From positions 124,001 through 188,000 of the forward strand of contig JAPWGK010000032.1 of the NCBI GenBank assembly GCA_029641185.1: a stretch of 64,000 nt of DNA. Reading direction: 5' to 3'. The translations under genes were made by a program, and so were the position numbers. The DNA comes from Pseudofabraea citricarpa (taxonomy: Eukaryota; Ascomycota; Leotiomycetes; Helotiales; Dermateaceae). The notes below the pieces were generated by a model. The model had not been told where the DNA came from, searched no databases, and saw only the letters and a program-made list of their open reading frames with translations. Positions 23,370 through 34,667 of the stretch are shown here, one piece after another; the stretch's first letter is position 1, and every line of letters starts with the position of its first letter.

Positions 23370-25190
23370 ATGGCATCACTTAGCGACGACAAGCTCACGA
23401 CGCAAGCAGTCTATCCAGATTCCAATGGAAGTCAGCACGATGCTGCGAATTATCATGAAGAAGAGCCTTCTAGCAAGCAGTCATTGCGCAAAAGGATCTT
23501 GGGAATAATCTGGGACTCTTTGGACAAGCCCAAGGAAGAGCGAGCTTTGCTTGCAAAAATGGATTGGTGGATTCTGAGTTATTGCTGTATAGCGTATTTT
23601 GTCAAGTAAGTTAACAAAAATCACTGTCTTAACAAATCACTAATCTTGAGTTAGATATCTTGACCAAACCAATGTATGTGTTACTCTTTAGCAAAGTCTG
23701 TTCGGGCTTCTTTCGGCAGAGAACTTCTCAGGCTATTCAATGAAGCAGGCATGAGAAAATGTGCACATTTTTAAATGGCCAAAAGTCGTGTCTGCTTCCC
23801 ACAAGTGTTAGAGAACATCCTTGTTGGTCAGACTAAGTTTTCTGGCTTCAACATTACAAGCTCGTAGCCGCGGTCAGATGTAGTTATTCTGACATGAAAT
23901 CTCAAGCTTGCCCAGATTTAGCGATGGATGGAATTTAGCTAACTTAAACAGATCTCAAACGCCTATGTTTCCGGCATGAAAGAAGATCTGAACCTCAGCG
24001 GCAATGATCTAAACTTGCTTACAACCTACTGGACCATTGGTTACATCCTGGGTCAACTTCCGTCCCAAATCATCATGACCAAGATCCCCCCATCAATCTG
24101 GCTACCGAGTCTCGAGCTAGCATGGAGTTTCGTCGTGATGGGTATGGCAGGAGCCAAGAACGTCGAGACATTATATGCCCTCCGATTCTTCATTGGGTTA
24201 TTCGAAGCCTCCGCGTACGCGGGCATCATGACGATTCTGGGGAATTGGTACACACCAAGCGAGCTAGGGAAGCGTTCGTGTATCTTCCAGGCTTCGTCTT
24301 CGGCCGCACAGATGTTCTCTGGTTACCTGCAAGCTGCCTTGTACAGTGGCATGAATGGCAAGCACGGATTGCCGGCGTGGAAATGGCTTTTTATCTTCGA
24401 CGGCATAATCGGGATCCCGATCGCTCTGTATGGATACTGGGCCATTCCTGACTCTCCAGCCAACACGAAAGCACTTTGGCTAAAAGAGCCCGATCGCGAG
24501 CTATCCATCTCGCGAATGGCGAGAGCAGGACGAGCACCAGCGAAGAAACTGACTCTGCGCACTTTCAAAGACGTCTTTACCTCATGGCCCGTGTATCTCT
24601 TCTCGACAGCCTTCATCTGCCATGTGCTCGGAATCAGAATCTACTCGTACTTCAACCTGTGGCTGAAGTCCACAAAGAAGTACACGGTCGAGGAAATCAA
24701 CATCATTCCGACGGCTGGCTACGGGCTGCAAATTGCGTTCACGCTTATGTATGCCTGGGCCTCTGACGCTCTTCGACAGCGTGCTCCGGTCATTATATTC
24801 GCATGTCTCGTTGCTCTGACAGGAACCATTATCCTGTCCATCTATCCTGAACACAACACTGCAGCCATGATGACTGGCTGGCTACTAACCTTTTGTGAAA
24901 CAGGTGCTGGGGCACTCTTCATCGCTTGGGTCAACGAAACATGTTCGCATTCTCAGGAACAACGACTGATAGTGATTGGAGTTGTGGAGACTTTGGCTTT
25001 TACCTTCCAAGCTTGGGTCCCGCTCTTTGCTTATGATACATCGCAGGCGCCGCATTTCAAGTATGGATATCAGCTCGCGTCCATGTTCTTTGCACTCGAG
25101 ATTGTAATGGTCTTTGTTATTCTTTATGCGAAGGGTCGCTGGAGTGCGGGTGACAAGAAGGGTATTGCGAGTGGGATGGAGGAAGAATGA
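23370..25190 (+). CDS. MFS permease, Dal5/allantoate (ACS) family
   Basis: Second permease of the block, in the same broad family as the one at 14.0-15.8 kb. Exons 23370-23605, 23655-23673 (only 19 nt) and 23952-25190, giving 497 aa. The micro-exon supplies Tyr-Leu-Asp-Gln-Thr-Asn, the conserved TM1 motif, followed in exon 3 by Ile-Ser-Asn-Ala-Tyr-Val-Ser-Gly, so both introns are well supported. The second intron is 278 nt, four to five times longer than others here. Twelve hydrophobic segments are visible. TM4 has Arg-Phe-Phe-Ile-Gly-Leu-Phe-Glu, followed by Gly-Asn-Trp-Tyr and Glu-Leu-Gly-Lys-Arg. The C-terminal tail is short and acidic. It is likely a plasma-membrane importer of an organic anion or amino-acid-like compound; the substrate is not readable from sequence. 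Confidence 0.87.
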
Positions 25191-25492
25191 TGATGTTGTG
25201 AATGCTTATTCTTTCAAACTCGATTAAAGTACTTCTTTAAATATAGATTTAATATTTTATTATTGAAAGCTTTCTAAATTTTGAATTTTGTTTGCATATA
25301 GAAAAGTTTGATAGAAACTTTTGTATTCGCTTAATAATAAATATTTTACTTGCAGCCCCTAAAAAAATATAATGAATTCTCCACTTAGCAATTTGACAGG
25401 ACCTTCTTATCGCCGTTCCGTGTTTTTGATAACAATATCCCAATATAGTAGTACCCTTTCCTCGAGTAAGCAAAGACCATCTACAAACTGTA
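25191..25492. other. Short convergent intergenic region, very AT-rich
   Basis: About 300 bp between the permease stop and the exonuclease stop. It has AATAAA-like signals on both strands (for example around 25333-25345 and 25250-25262) and no gene. It marks the right edge of the block. Confidence 0.55.
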
Positions 25493-26497
25493 CTAAAAGT
25501 ATTCCCCATTCTTGATCATGTCCTCTTCCCAACCAATACAATCACGAGCCGTATCTGTATCTTGGTACCAGTCATCATCATATTGCTCCTCGTCCAGCTC
25601 ATCCTCGTCCGGGAAATCATGCTCGTCGGTGGGATTCGAAACCCATTCGTCATGCTCATTAAGAACATACATACCCAGCTGAGTTTCCATCATGATATCA
25701 TCGTTCCAATCCTCGCTATCTCGATCAATCTCTTCCTGATCCCACCCGAGAGCCAAGCTCCTCGAATTCCCATCATAGCCCGGACTCTGCGATTGCTTGA
25801 CACGATCCTTCGTGAAATGGCGGATGCGAACTCGCCAGAATGCCTGTCCAGGGCCGCGCAATTTCGAGCTATACACAGTGTATAGACCCGGCAACAACGC
25901 CACGTCCTGCATGCAGTAAAGGGCGATTTCAGGCCTGAGGGGCCGCTCATTGAAGACCCTGTACCGGCCACCCTTCTCAGGGGCAAACAGCCGATGACCA
26001 CGATCTTTACTAAGGCTCCATTGTGTCTTCGCGGTTCCAGAGATTGGACTGTCTCTCTCAATGCACTTTGCTAAGCCCCAGAGCAGCCTTTTTGAGCCGG
26101 TCCGTGTGGCTAGCTCCATGAGCTGTAGATCTTTGATGCCGTCGACTGAGATGTTGAAGAGACCGAACAAGGCATCGGAATCGTTACGGATGTCGAAGAT
26201 CACTTTGGGTATGGTTGGCGATTCCAGGACGCTTTTCAGTGAGGTGCCACTCTTAGTAGTGATTAAGAAGGCGGCCGCTCCGAGATTGTGGATGTCAATG
26301 AGGTAGGTCTTCTCAGTAGGGGCGATGTGGAGCGAGAGAATCGATATGGAGCCATGACGACCGAGTGCAATTCCCTCCAAGTCGATATATAGCGAGGGAG
26401 GTTCGACTGCAAGCCTAGCGATGCTGTCAAGTAGAGGTAAAAGACTCGCCTCTGAGTCAATAACTGTGATATTACTTTGGCTCGATGCAGTTGACAT
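25493..26497 (-). CDS. DEDD-type 3'-5' exonuclease domain protein (RNase D/EXD-like)
   Basis: Predicted 3'-5' exonuclease of nucleic acids in the RNase D/Exd superfamily. A single exon of 334 aa when started at Met-Ser-Thr-Ala (26497). An upstream in-frame Met at 26554 would add 19 basic, Ser-rich residues and could give a mitochondrial form. The acidic catalytic motifs are visible: Exo I Tyr-Ile-Asp-Leu-Glu-Gly (Asp39, Glu41), Exo II Phe-Asp-Ile-Arg-Asn-Asp-Ser-Asp (around 101-108), and Exo III with Tyr-Cys-Met-Gln-Asp-Val around residue 220, of the DEDDy kind. The C-terminal third is strongly acidic, ends near Glu-Glu-Asp-Met-Ile-Lys, and is probably disordered. It is convergent with the permease and starts next to AT-rich DNA. 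The exact substrate (RNA or DNA) is not determined. Confidence 0.8.
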   Translation of the reverse strand: MSTASSQSNITVIDSEASLLPLLDSIARLAVEPPSLYIDLEGIALGRHGSISILSLHIAPTEKTYLIDIHNLGAAAFLITTKSGTSLKSVLESPTIPKVIFDIRNDSDALFGLFNISVDGIKDLQLMELATRTGSKRLLWGLAKCIERDSPISGTAKTQWSLSKDRGHRLFAPEKGGRYRVFNERPLRPEIALYCMQDVALLPGLYTVYSSKLRGPGQAFWRVRIRHFTKDRVKQSQSPGYDGNSRSLALGWDQEEIDRDSEDWNDDIMMETQLGMYVLNEHDEWVSNPTDEHDFPDEDELDEEQYDDDWYQDTDTARDCIGWEEDMIKNGEYF

Positions 26498-28603
26498 GTT
26501 TTGGAATGACTTTTTTGATGTTGATGATAACAAACGAACGAATTTACCTCGCAAGCTCGAGGCAAGATGGTTATCTCAGCCACAGTAAAGCGGGGTTAGC
26601 TGTGTAACCATTCTACAAATATCCAATTATAACTGAACACATTTTCCAGACCTCACTGAATTAAGTCAAGACAAAAAATATTAGATTTTGCTGTTTTCTT
26701 TTAATAAATATCCAGCTACTCAATCTACTTTATGGTGTATAATAATTGGAAGTTTTCGGGAAAAGAAACCTGCCTGATCTTTTCTTCTGTTGTAGTTTAG
26801 ATAGCTAAATGCCTTTCAACCGCCGAGCTCCTGAAGATTATTACAGGTTTCAACACAAACTCAAACTTAATTCAGGATATCCAAGTAACTGAATAAACCC
26901 GAATTCTCTAAGTATAGTCCCAAGATGTCCCATGCGCTTTATAAAAGTTCCAATTCTAATTAAGGTGCTTCGAACAGATTTGATGTTTTCTTTCTCGGAA
27001 CTTTACAAGGTTTAAAATTTACCTTGAGCAGTGATTGATGGAAACTTGTATTTTTGTTCCACAATACACAATTCTACTCCAGAATACTGACTTCAAACAA
27101 ATTCACACACCAGACTCGCTAGGAACCCCAGATAAGTACTGCACTTGAGAAATTCACGAAGGCCCAGTTATAAATTGTAAAGTGGGTGTAGATCAGAAAG
27201 CCAGTTTCTTCGCATATCGACAGATAAGAGATAGGACAAGATAACAAACGGGAGAGCCGCAGAATTCAAGCTTAACAATGCAATTCAGATGCATTTTGTA
27301 AATTTCTTGCCTGACAATAATCTCCGGGGACTTTTAGAAGTATTAGCCATGACCGTAGGAATGTGATGTTTGTTAAGATTATCTACTCTGTTATCTTGAA
27401 TTGATGGAAAGAAATCTGTGGCTGGCCACTTTGAATACGTGTTTCTCTGTGATCCAAAGCAACATGCAAGAAGCTTGCATGGAGATTATAACTAATATGA
27501 GAAGAATGAATGATAAGAAAGACTGCGAGCGTCCATTTTGATCGACTATTTGGCCTTATCTTAAAGAACCAGAAAATACATCCACTCTTCTTCACACAAG
27601 GGTAGAAGTCCATGTATAAGTCCATGGTTATCTTTAAATCATCTGAGTACTCGTACGGTAAATTAGATAACCAAGAACGGAGATGGAGAGTCCATGGAAG
27701 TGATTCGATCAGGAACAGGGACGCCAAGATTGAATGTCTCGGAGATCTAGCGATTGATAACTATTAATGACGCAACTCGGCATCCTCTTCTGGGTTAGCT
27801 ATCACGACCTGCTTGAAGTCAAGCCTTTATCTCCGAACTATATCGGTACTTCAAGGTTGCGGCCCGAAAGATTTGCACAAGTACCTGCAGCCTGCTTACG
27901 CCGGCATTTTCCTAAGCGAACACTGCCATCTTGCCAAGCTCATGAAGCCTTGTTGCAGACGACATAGGTAAAGCCGACCTGCATCTACCTTATTTGAGAA
28001 GCTCGGTACATGTAATGACGGAGTTTGAAGAATTTCTGGACTATTGTGCGTCTTGATAAGGACATATCATATTACCTTTTAAGCATCCAAGAGAAATTTA
28101 TTGCAGTTCTCATCTTGAGGGTTACTATATTCTAAAAAGCTTTCAAATGCATGAGATGAACCCTTGACTGTTGATTGGCCTGAATTCATCTTCCTGTTTA
28201 TAAAATATCATATTTATGAGTGTTGGAATTTCCATGGATGTTATTTACCAGTATAACATCGAATGACCATGGCACCCTGTTCGAATCCATCCCCTTGTAA
28301 TATTGTAGATAAAACTACAATATTACTCAAGCGCTTTAGATTAATACTTATACTAAGAACCTGTAGCCTGTTTACCTGTGACGGTAGCCAAGTATCTTAC
28401 AATAAAGAACCCATTATTTGATGCAAATCAGTCCTTCATTTGGACGCACCAAGCCTCTGTGAATACCAGTTTTGCATATCCCGCAGCTGACCAGTGGTCT
28501 TCTACGGCCTTTGGTGAGTATAAGTACAGCAGTAATCTTCTTCCTTCACAAGTCTCATCCTTCTCAGTTTTGAATTATCTTTCATCAAGCCTCTCACTCA
28601 ATA
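26498..28603. other. AT-rich intergenic region without a gene
   Basis: About 2.1 kb, visibly A+T-rich with many stops in all frames, from the exonuclease start to the dehydrogenase start. It holds a perfect 12-bp stem hairpin (28297-28326). The last few hundred bases are the dehydrogenase promoter. The composition is compatible with old repeat DNA degraded by RIP, but no parent element is recognisable. Confidence 0.55.
28297..28326. repeat. Perfect hairpin, 12-bp arms and 6-nt loop
   Basis: GTAATATTGTAG (28297-28308), loop ATAAAA, then the exact reverse complement (28315-28326). It lies 278 bp upstream of the dehydrogenase start, in AT-rich DNA. Confidence 0.75.
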
Positions 28604-29809
28604 ATGGCTCTCAATACAACAATGCGCGCCGTTCTCTGGTCAGGAATTCCCTACAACGTAACGGTACAAGACGTCCCACGCCCAACTCTGCAAGACCCAA
28701 CCGATGCATTGGTTCGTATCACAGCCGCAGCCATCTGTGGGACCGATCTTCATACTTATCATGGAAGTTACGGAAGTGCAACACCTCCATGGGTGATGGG
28801 CCACGAAGGACTCGGCATCGTCGAGCAAATAGGCAGTGGTGTGGATTATCTCCAAGTCGGCGACCATGTCATCATTCCAGATACTCTTAGCATTGGACAT
28901 CTCAACATGCAGCTTGGGGAACCCGCGGCTGAGTTTGGCATCTCTTTTGGTCTCGGTCCTGACTATGGAGAGTTCAACGGCTGTCAATGTAAGCCCAGAA
29001 ATCTTTATGCAAATCTTGAGAATTGCTAATATTTTTAAGCCGAGTACCTACGAGTTCCCGATGCAGATTATAGCTTGATACCGGTTCCAGAGAGCAACAC
29101 TACTTCCGATACGGGTCCTCTAGTTGATTATCTGTTCCTGTCTGATATTTGGGCTACGGGATGGACTGCACTCGATTATTCGGGCTTTCAACCAGGCGAT
29201 TCTGTGGCAGTTTTTGGTGCCGGTCCAGTCGGGTTACTCTCAGCTTATTCCGCGATTCTCAGAGGGGCATCAGCTGTGTACTCCGTTGATTCTGTTCCAT
29301 CACGTTTAGCATTAGCAGAGTCAATAGGAGCCATCCCTATCAGCTTCAACGGGTCTGATATTGGAGCAGTTGACCAGATTCTCAGTTATGAGCCAGATGG
29401 TGTGACTCGGAGTGTGGATTGTGTTGGATACGAAGCCCGGAACCGAGACCTTGAGGTAGAGGACAGTGTGATTATTCAAGAGATGGTTGCTGTGACGGCT
29501 ATGCGCGGTGGGATGGGAACGATCGGAGTTTTTACCTCCCCGGGTACCACTGATGGGACACCTTTGGGAAACAACACGTCTCCTATGGTGCCTTTTCCTA
29601 TCGTGGACTTTTTTGAGAAAGGGTTGACGTGGGGAGCTGGGCCGGTGGATCCGAAGCTTGTAGCGCCTTATCTTTCACAGCTTATTGCTTCTGGCAAGGC
29701 TCACCCAGGGTTTATCATCAGCAGTGAAATAAGCATTGAAGATGCGCCGGAGTATTATGCTCGCTTCGACCAGCACCTGGAAAGCAAAGTTATCATTCGA
29801 TTTCCTTAG
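28604..29809 (+). CDS. Zinc-dependent medium-chain alcohol dehydrogenase
   Basis: NAD(P)-dependent oxidoreductase of the MDR superfamily, nearest in layout to glutathione-independent formaldehyde dehydrogenase-like proteins. Exons 28604-28988 and 29040-29809 (51-nt intron), 384 aa. The GroES-like N-terminal domain has the catalytic zinc ligand in Ile-Cys-Gly-Thr-Asp-Leu-His and Gly-His-Glu-Gly-Leu-Gly-Ile-Val-Glu. Ser-Asp-Ile-Trp-Ala-Thr-Gly-Trp probably supplies the third ligand as Asp. The Rossmann fold reads Val-Phe-Gly-Ala-Gly-Pro-Val-Gly-Leu-Leu. The lobe that normally has four structural-zinc cysteines lacks them, so only catalytic zinc is expected. It sits alone between AT-rich regions and belongs to no evident cluster. 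The substrate is unknown. Confidence 0.87.
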
Positions 29810-32800
29810 AGTAATGATGAGGGTGGCAATATCTTAAGGAATAATAGTGTTAAAGCTCGGGCCTAGAAGTAAGCATGGAGCAGAGGCACCACAATGTCAG
29901 TCGTTATCTTCGGATCGATCCAGCAATTTCAAGTAATTCTCACCTGATATACATCATCCGACATATTATGATGATTATGGCCATGTTCCCGGTGTATTGT
30001 GATCTATTTTGTAGTGACATGATGTTTAACCTGTTAGCAAAGCTGGTTTAGCGCCTAATCTTCCTTCACTATGACAATTCTTCCTTGAGGCCATGAACCT
30101 GCTTGATGGGTACCAACAGTGTCAAATTTGAAATGAATCTCCGCAGCAAATGTACTAGCTATCATTTCAAACTAATGTCTCATGATCCTTATCTCGTTCG
30201 ATGATTGATTTCATCGCTCTGGCTTGCAAGGTTATCATACCCGCAGAGGCATCCACTGTTAAGCGAGTGGAATAGAAGCAAAGGTCACGAGCAATGCCAC
30301 CCCCACTCCCTAATTGCTGTCGAGATCTGTCTGTGAAGAGCTCATCAAGATCCTGATAGATCTCTTTATTCTTGTCAAAGTTCTTCTAGCCTATAGCTTT
30401 GTCCTCTGTGACGAATATGACCGATCGAGGCACAAAATCGAAGGATATGGCGCGTGTAAAGGCATACCCAAAGAATGTTGGTTGATTTGCGACCGGTATA
30501 CGTATTATAACAAGAAATAACAGGTTGCGGGCCTTTAAAACCTGGTTTTGGGGCCTGTTATCTGTTGTTCTCGATGTTTTCCATCTCATGATTGCGAAAA
30601 TACAATGAGAATGCCTACAGTATATCCTCTATGTTTTTTCAAGGCCATATGCCCCCATAAGGCTACGCCGGTGCAAAAATAGAGCCTATCTAGGCATTAA
30701 GATGCTATTGTAGGTTAGTTCATTTATCATGCAGACTTGCCTGGGTTATCGGAACCTTTCTAGAAGCATGGCTTATGTATGTCAGCCAGCTAATGACAAG
30801 GGAGGGTGTACGAGGCTGATCATAATGACAAGGGAGTTTGGATTCCCAAAGCCAAGGTCCCAGCATGTCATGTCTGGCAAACTCAGAGGCTCTTGCATAA
30901 GGTTGTGATCAGGTGGTTGTGTCTTCGGCTCGAGAGGTGGATTTCGTGAGGATCTGCTGTTCTCGCTCTGTCTACGGCTGAACCCAGGGGTGAAGGTTCA
31001 GTATATATGTTGTAGAGCTGTACTCTCAGTGCTACGATGGAGGTTCGAGCTAGGCAAGGCGCAATGCTGGATGCTGGATGCAGTGAGGCAGTTTCCCAAA
31101 ACCTGGTAGGCCGAACGCTTTGCGACGCGGAGAGAGTGCTTTTTTTGGGCCACACCAAAGATTTTTCATACAACATCTCTCTTTGGAGAGTACACGTAGA
31201 AACATATCTTCGTGCCGTACTTTTTACTAATTGATTGTATGAGGAGGCCATTTAGTGGCACAGTTAGCTTACAGTCAGGCCGACTTTTAGTGAGAGGCCA
31301 ACCCAACTTGGAATCGCGGGGACTCAAATCAGCGGTACTAAAATACCGGCGTTACTAGTCTACGCCTTGCTACTTGGTTTAAGATGGTAAATAAGTTATT
31401 ATACGACTTACGACGCAAAGTCAGATGGAAACTGTACAGTCGTCTCGCAATGAGCGGCAATGTAGGCTTATGAAAGAGCAGGTACGTGGAAAGTCGCCTG
31501 ATATTTATCTTTTCGCCCTTGTTTTAATCCAGATTCGGTATCTCCGGGGTTTGCACTGGAACAAATTGAGAATCTGTAATAATCACTATCTACAGCCACC
31601 ACCTCAGCACCAGCTAACTTCCAATTCAATTTATTTAACCAAGTCAGTAAGGAGCAACATAAGTCACAAAAAACAGGATCCTCATAGCCCGATAGATGCA
31701 TCCATAGCTAATATATGAGGCAAGCAAGGCCATGATTTTCAAACAGGTTTAGCGAAGCGAGAAGAAATGTTTTAGCGTCGCCCCTAGCCTGCTCCCAGGG
31801 AGCATATGACATACATATACTAAGCTTTGCGACTGGAAGATATCAGAGATAACTCAATCAGGGTCATGGATATGCTTTGGTGGTATAAGGGACTTTGCAG
31901 GGCGCGGAATATAGCTGTTTTGAGTAATCTAATTAGGTGTGAGCGAATGCTTATGTCTCAACTGAGAGCATACCCCGCGTGCACATCCAGTCTACCAAAC
32001 TCAATGCAAAGATATGATGGCATACATCCCTCGAGCCGAGCTGTAGAGGGAGATGGACTGCTGATTAGTGATATGAATTAAACTGGCCATTGATCCAGAG
32101 CGCAAAATCTCATCCTACAACAAGCTTATTAGTACAAATGGAAACTTCAATAACATACTACTAGAGAGTCGCATGGCTAAAAATTAGTGGCAGATACAGT
32201 TCTTTTCTATTAAAACTAAAGTAGTATATAAGTTCGGAAGGTAGCTAACTACCTTGGTTTACCCGCTGTCGCCCTATCCAAACCTCAACCATTAGCTAAA
32301 AAAGCAGTTCATATACGTCATTTGCAATAGACCAAACCACTGGACTGACTAATCATCCAACTGAAATACCAATATCAAACCCAAAACAAAGACTAAGTTA
32401 TATAAACTACATAGATAGAAGCAGCTGCTTGTTTATCAATATGCTTAATCGCAGAACTCGATATCAAAAGGCACGATGATTTTGTGAAATTAATTTAGAC
32501 GTGTCGCACAGCTGGCCTCCCAATATACCAAATAAATTAATCAATTTATATGTCTTGCTGCCATAGAAGATGCTGTTGCTATTTCTAATATCTGCTCTTC
32601 TAGTCAACTCAGTCCAGGGGTTGGAAGTTGCGCGATAGTTCCTCACAAGAACTCCTGCGACTAGATGCTACAGCATTTAATTCTATTTTCTATTAGTGAT
32701 CTTGCGCTTGCGCTTGCTTGCTAAATTGCAATATCAACCCCGGAGTCTGGTCTTTTTGTTTCTCCATATGATGTAATAATTCAAGTTCCCAGAAAACCAC

Positions 32801-34318
32801 ACCCGCGAAAGCCACGAAAAATCCACACCGTAACTTTAAACTTCTCGTAATCTCAGCCTCTCCAAAAGACAAAAGGCAAAAAGGCAAAAAGGCAAAAAAA
32901 GAAAGCAAAGACTCGGCCGAGTTTCTCCATGGTCCAAACAGCACGTCCATCCAATCTGTGCAGCATTGCAGCATCGCACACCGACTCCCAGCCTCGCATT
33001 TCCCAAATTCGGAAAACCAGCCAGCTCCCTACCAGACAGGGCCAACAGAGTTTTGGGCTCCGAGACCTGTCCCTCTGTGTCCTCAGCATGGGAGCTGAGT
33101 TATTACAGTCGCGGCCCTCGTGTCGAGTCCCCTACTGTCATTTGAATTTTTTGGCCTTCGAGGCTAGAAGCTTGACCCCAGATTCTGCAAATGTAAAATG
33201 CGTATGCGTATGCCGTATGCAATGCATTGACACGTCCTGTACTTCCCCTGTCCTGTCCTGTCCTGTCCTGTCAATCCCGAATTCCCGAACCGACAACGAC
33301 GACTGGCCGGTGTTCAAAGGACGAAGAAGAAGACGAGGGAAAAAAACAAGGCGAGCCGTCGGATGTGTCAATATAAGACAAGGCGCGCGAGAGGGAAGAA
33401 CCAAAGCGTACGACCCGAAAAGGCGGAAGACCAGGACAGGGTGCCTTGGGATGACCTTTCCGCTTGCCAGCTGCCGTTTCAAAACTTAGAATTTTATTCT
33501 ATATGAAGTTTCTTTTTTCCCTTCTTCTTATTTGCCTGTCTTGCCGGGGTGCTGGGTGAAGTGGAGATAGGCAAGAGTGGAGGATGGATTCATGATTATG
33601 CACAAGGCACATGCAAATTTTATAGGAAGTTGAGTTGGACATGTATACCAAGGTAGGTTAGGTGGTTGTAGATAAGAAAGGAATAGATGTATACCTGGGA
33701 CTTGCAAGGACGGGCAAGAATAAGGTTTCTGTGAAGTTCCCCCGCGGGAGTGGAAGAGTGGGGTGCGCGTGGTCTCGGGAAGGGAAGCAGCAGAGAATAA
33801 TCATAGAAGAAACATAAATTGGCGGCCAGGTTGAACCATTTACTTGTTTGAGAGATGCCGAAAACTCTGCTCGTGTCGTTTTAGCCTTTGGCCATTTAGC
33901 TTTCTCGGGGTTTTGTGACGGGGAAGCGGTGTCTTGTGTCATAATGACGATGAGGACATAATGGACATGGTTCCTCTCGATATACACGCAGGGCAGGACA
34001 AGGGACATGGATAGCCATGTCTGCAACTCGTTGCGATGCCGAGCACGAGCTCTTGTCATAATATACCGGGGTCTTTCTGCTATTAATTTTGAATTTTGAT
34101 TTCTACACAGCTGCCGGCGAAATGTCTTTAACTCCCCTTTTCTCAAACGTCAGCCAAAGAGTGGGCATGGGAATGCGAAGTTTATTTCCAATTTACTTTC
34201 TTGTACCTCTGATCTTTCCAACTGAGGATACGGCAGTCGTGGTAATGGCAAGGTTTGGAGTTTACTCAAGAAGAACAATGTCATCATCACCATCATCGCT
34301 TTCGGATAGCAAACCACC
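29810..34318. other. AT-rich, gene-free region
   Basis: About 4.5 kb with no firm gene. 29.8-32.7 kb is AT-rich with frequent stops and patches of higher GC (around 30.9-31.4 kb), resembling eroded repeats; no transposase or reverse transcriptase frame is visible. From 32.8 to 33.6 kb the sequence becomes GC-richer and includes a CTGTC pentamer run (about 33248-33272) that sustains a spurious 186-codon frame. I see no tRNA. Confidence 0.5.
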
Positions 34319-34320
34319 TA

Positions 34321-34665
34321 CTCTCCCCCCCCCTTAATATTTGTTATTCAGTGGGTCTGTGGGTCCTGAGTAGGGGTGCTAGCAGGGGGTTCTGGCAAGT
34401 AGAATTCTTTCGCTTAATAGCCTTCAAAGGGTACGTCACTAACGTTAGACGTCTCGGCTATTAGATTTTTCTCGCTAAAGTCTAAATACGCTAGCTTTTA
34501 CTCGTCAGGTTCGCTTATACTTCTTCTTTCGTTTTTCGGTTATACTCTTAGCGAGAGCAAGCGTCCCAAACAAGGGCTTTAGCTACTCAGAGAAGCTCCC
34601 TCATAGATCCGATCTCCCGGACCTACTAGACCCACTAAATAACAAATATTAAGGGGGGGGGAGAG
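34321..34665. mobile_element. MITE with 37-bp class inverted ends and TA target duplication
   Basis: Terminal inverted repeats start CTCT followed by nine C and TTAATATTTGTTATT. The left copy is at 34321-34358 and its reverse complement ends at 34665. They match over about 38 bp with one mismatch (C/T). TA flanks both ends (34319-34320 and 34666-34667), the duplication left by Tc1/mariner-pogo transposases. The 345-bp interior has no coding capacity, so it is a non-autonomous element moved by a transposase encoded elsewhere. The near-identity of the ends suggests insertion that is not ancient. The inner part contains TA-rich and AGCGAGAGC-like sequence with no known homology. Confidence 0.85.
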
Positions 34666-34667
34666 TA

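Noticed and set aside
28270..28296. tRNA B-box-like GTTCGAATCC
   Set aside because: The flanking bases cannot form a T stem and no A box or acceptor stem is found upstream.
32929..33489. 186-codon plus-strand frame
   Set aside because: Spans a CTGTC microsatellite, has no recognisable domain and an overlapping equally open frame on the other strand.
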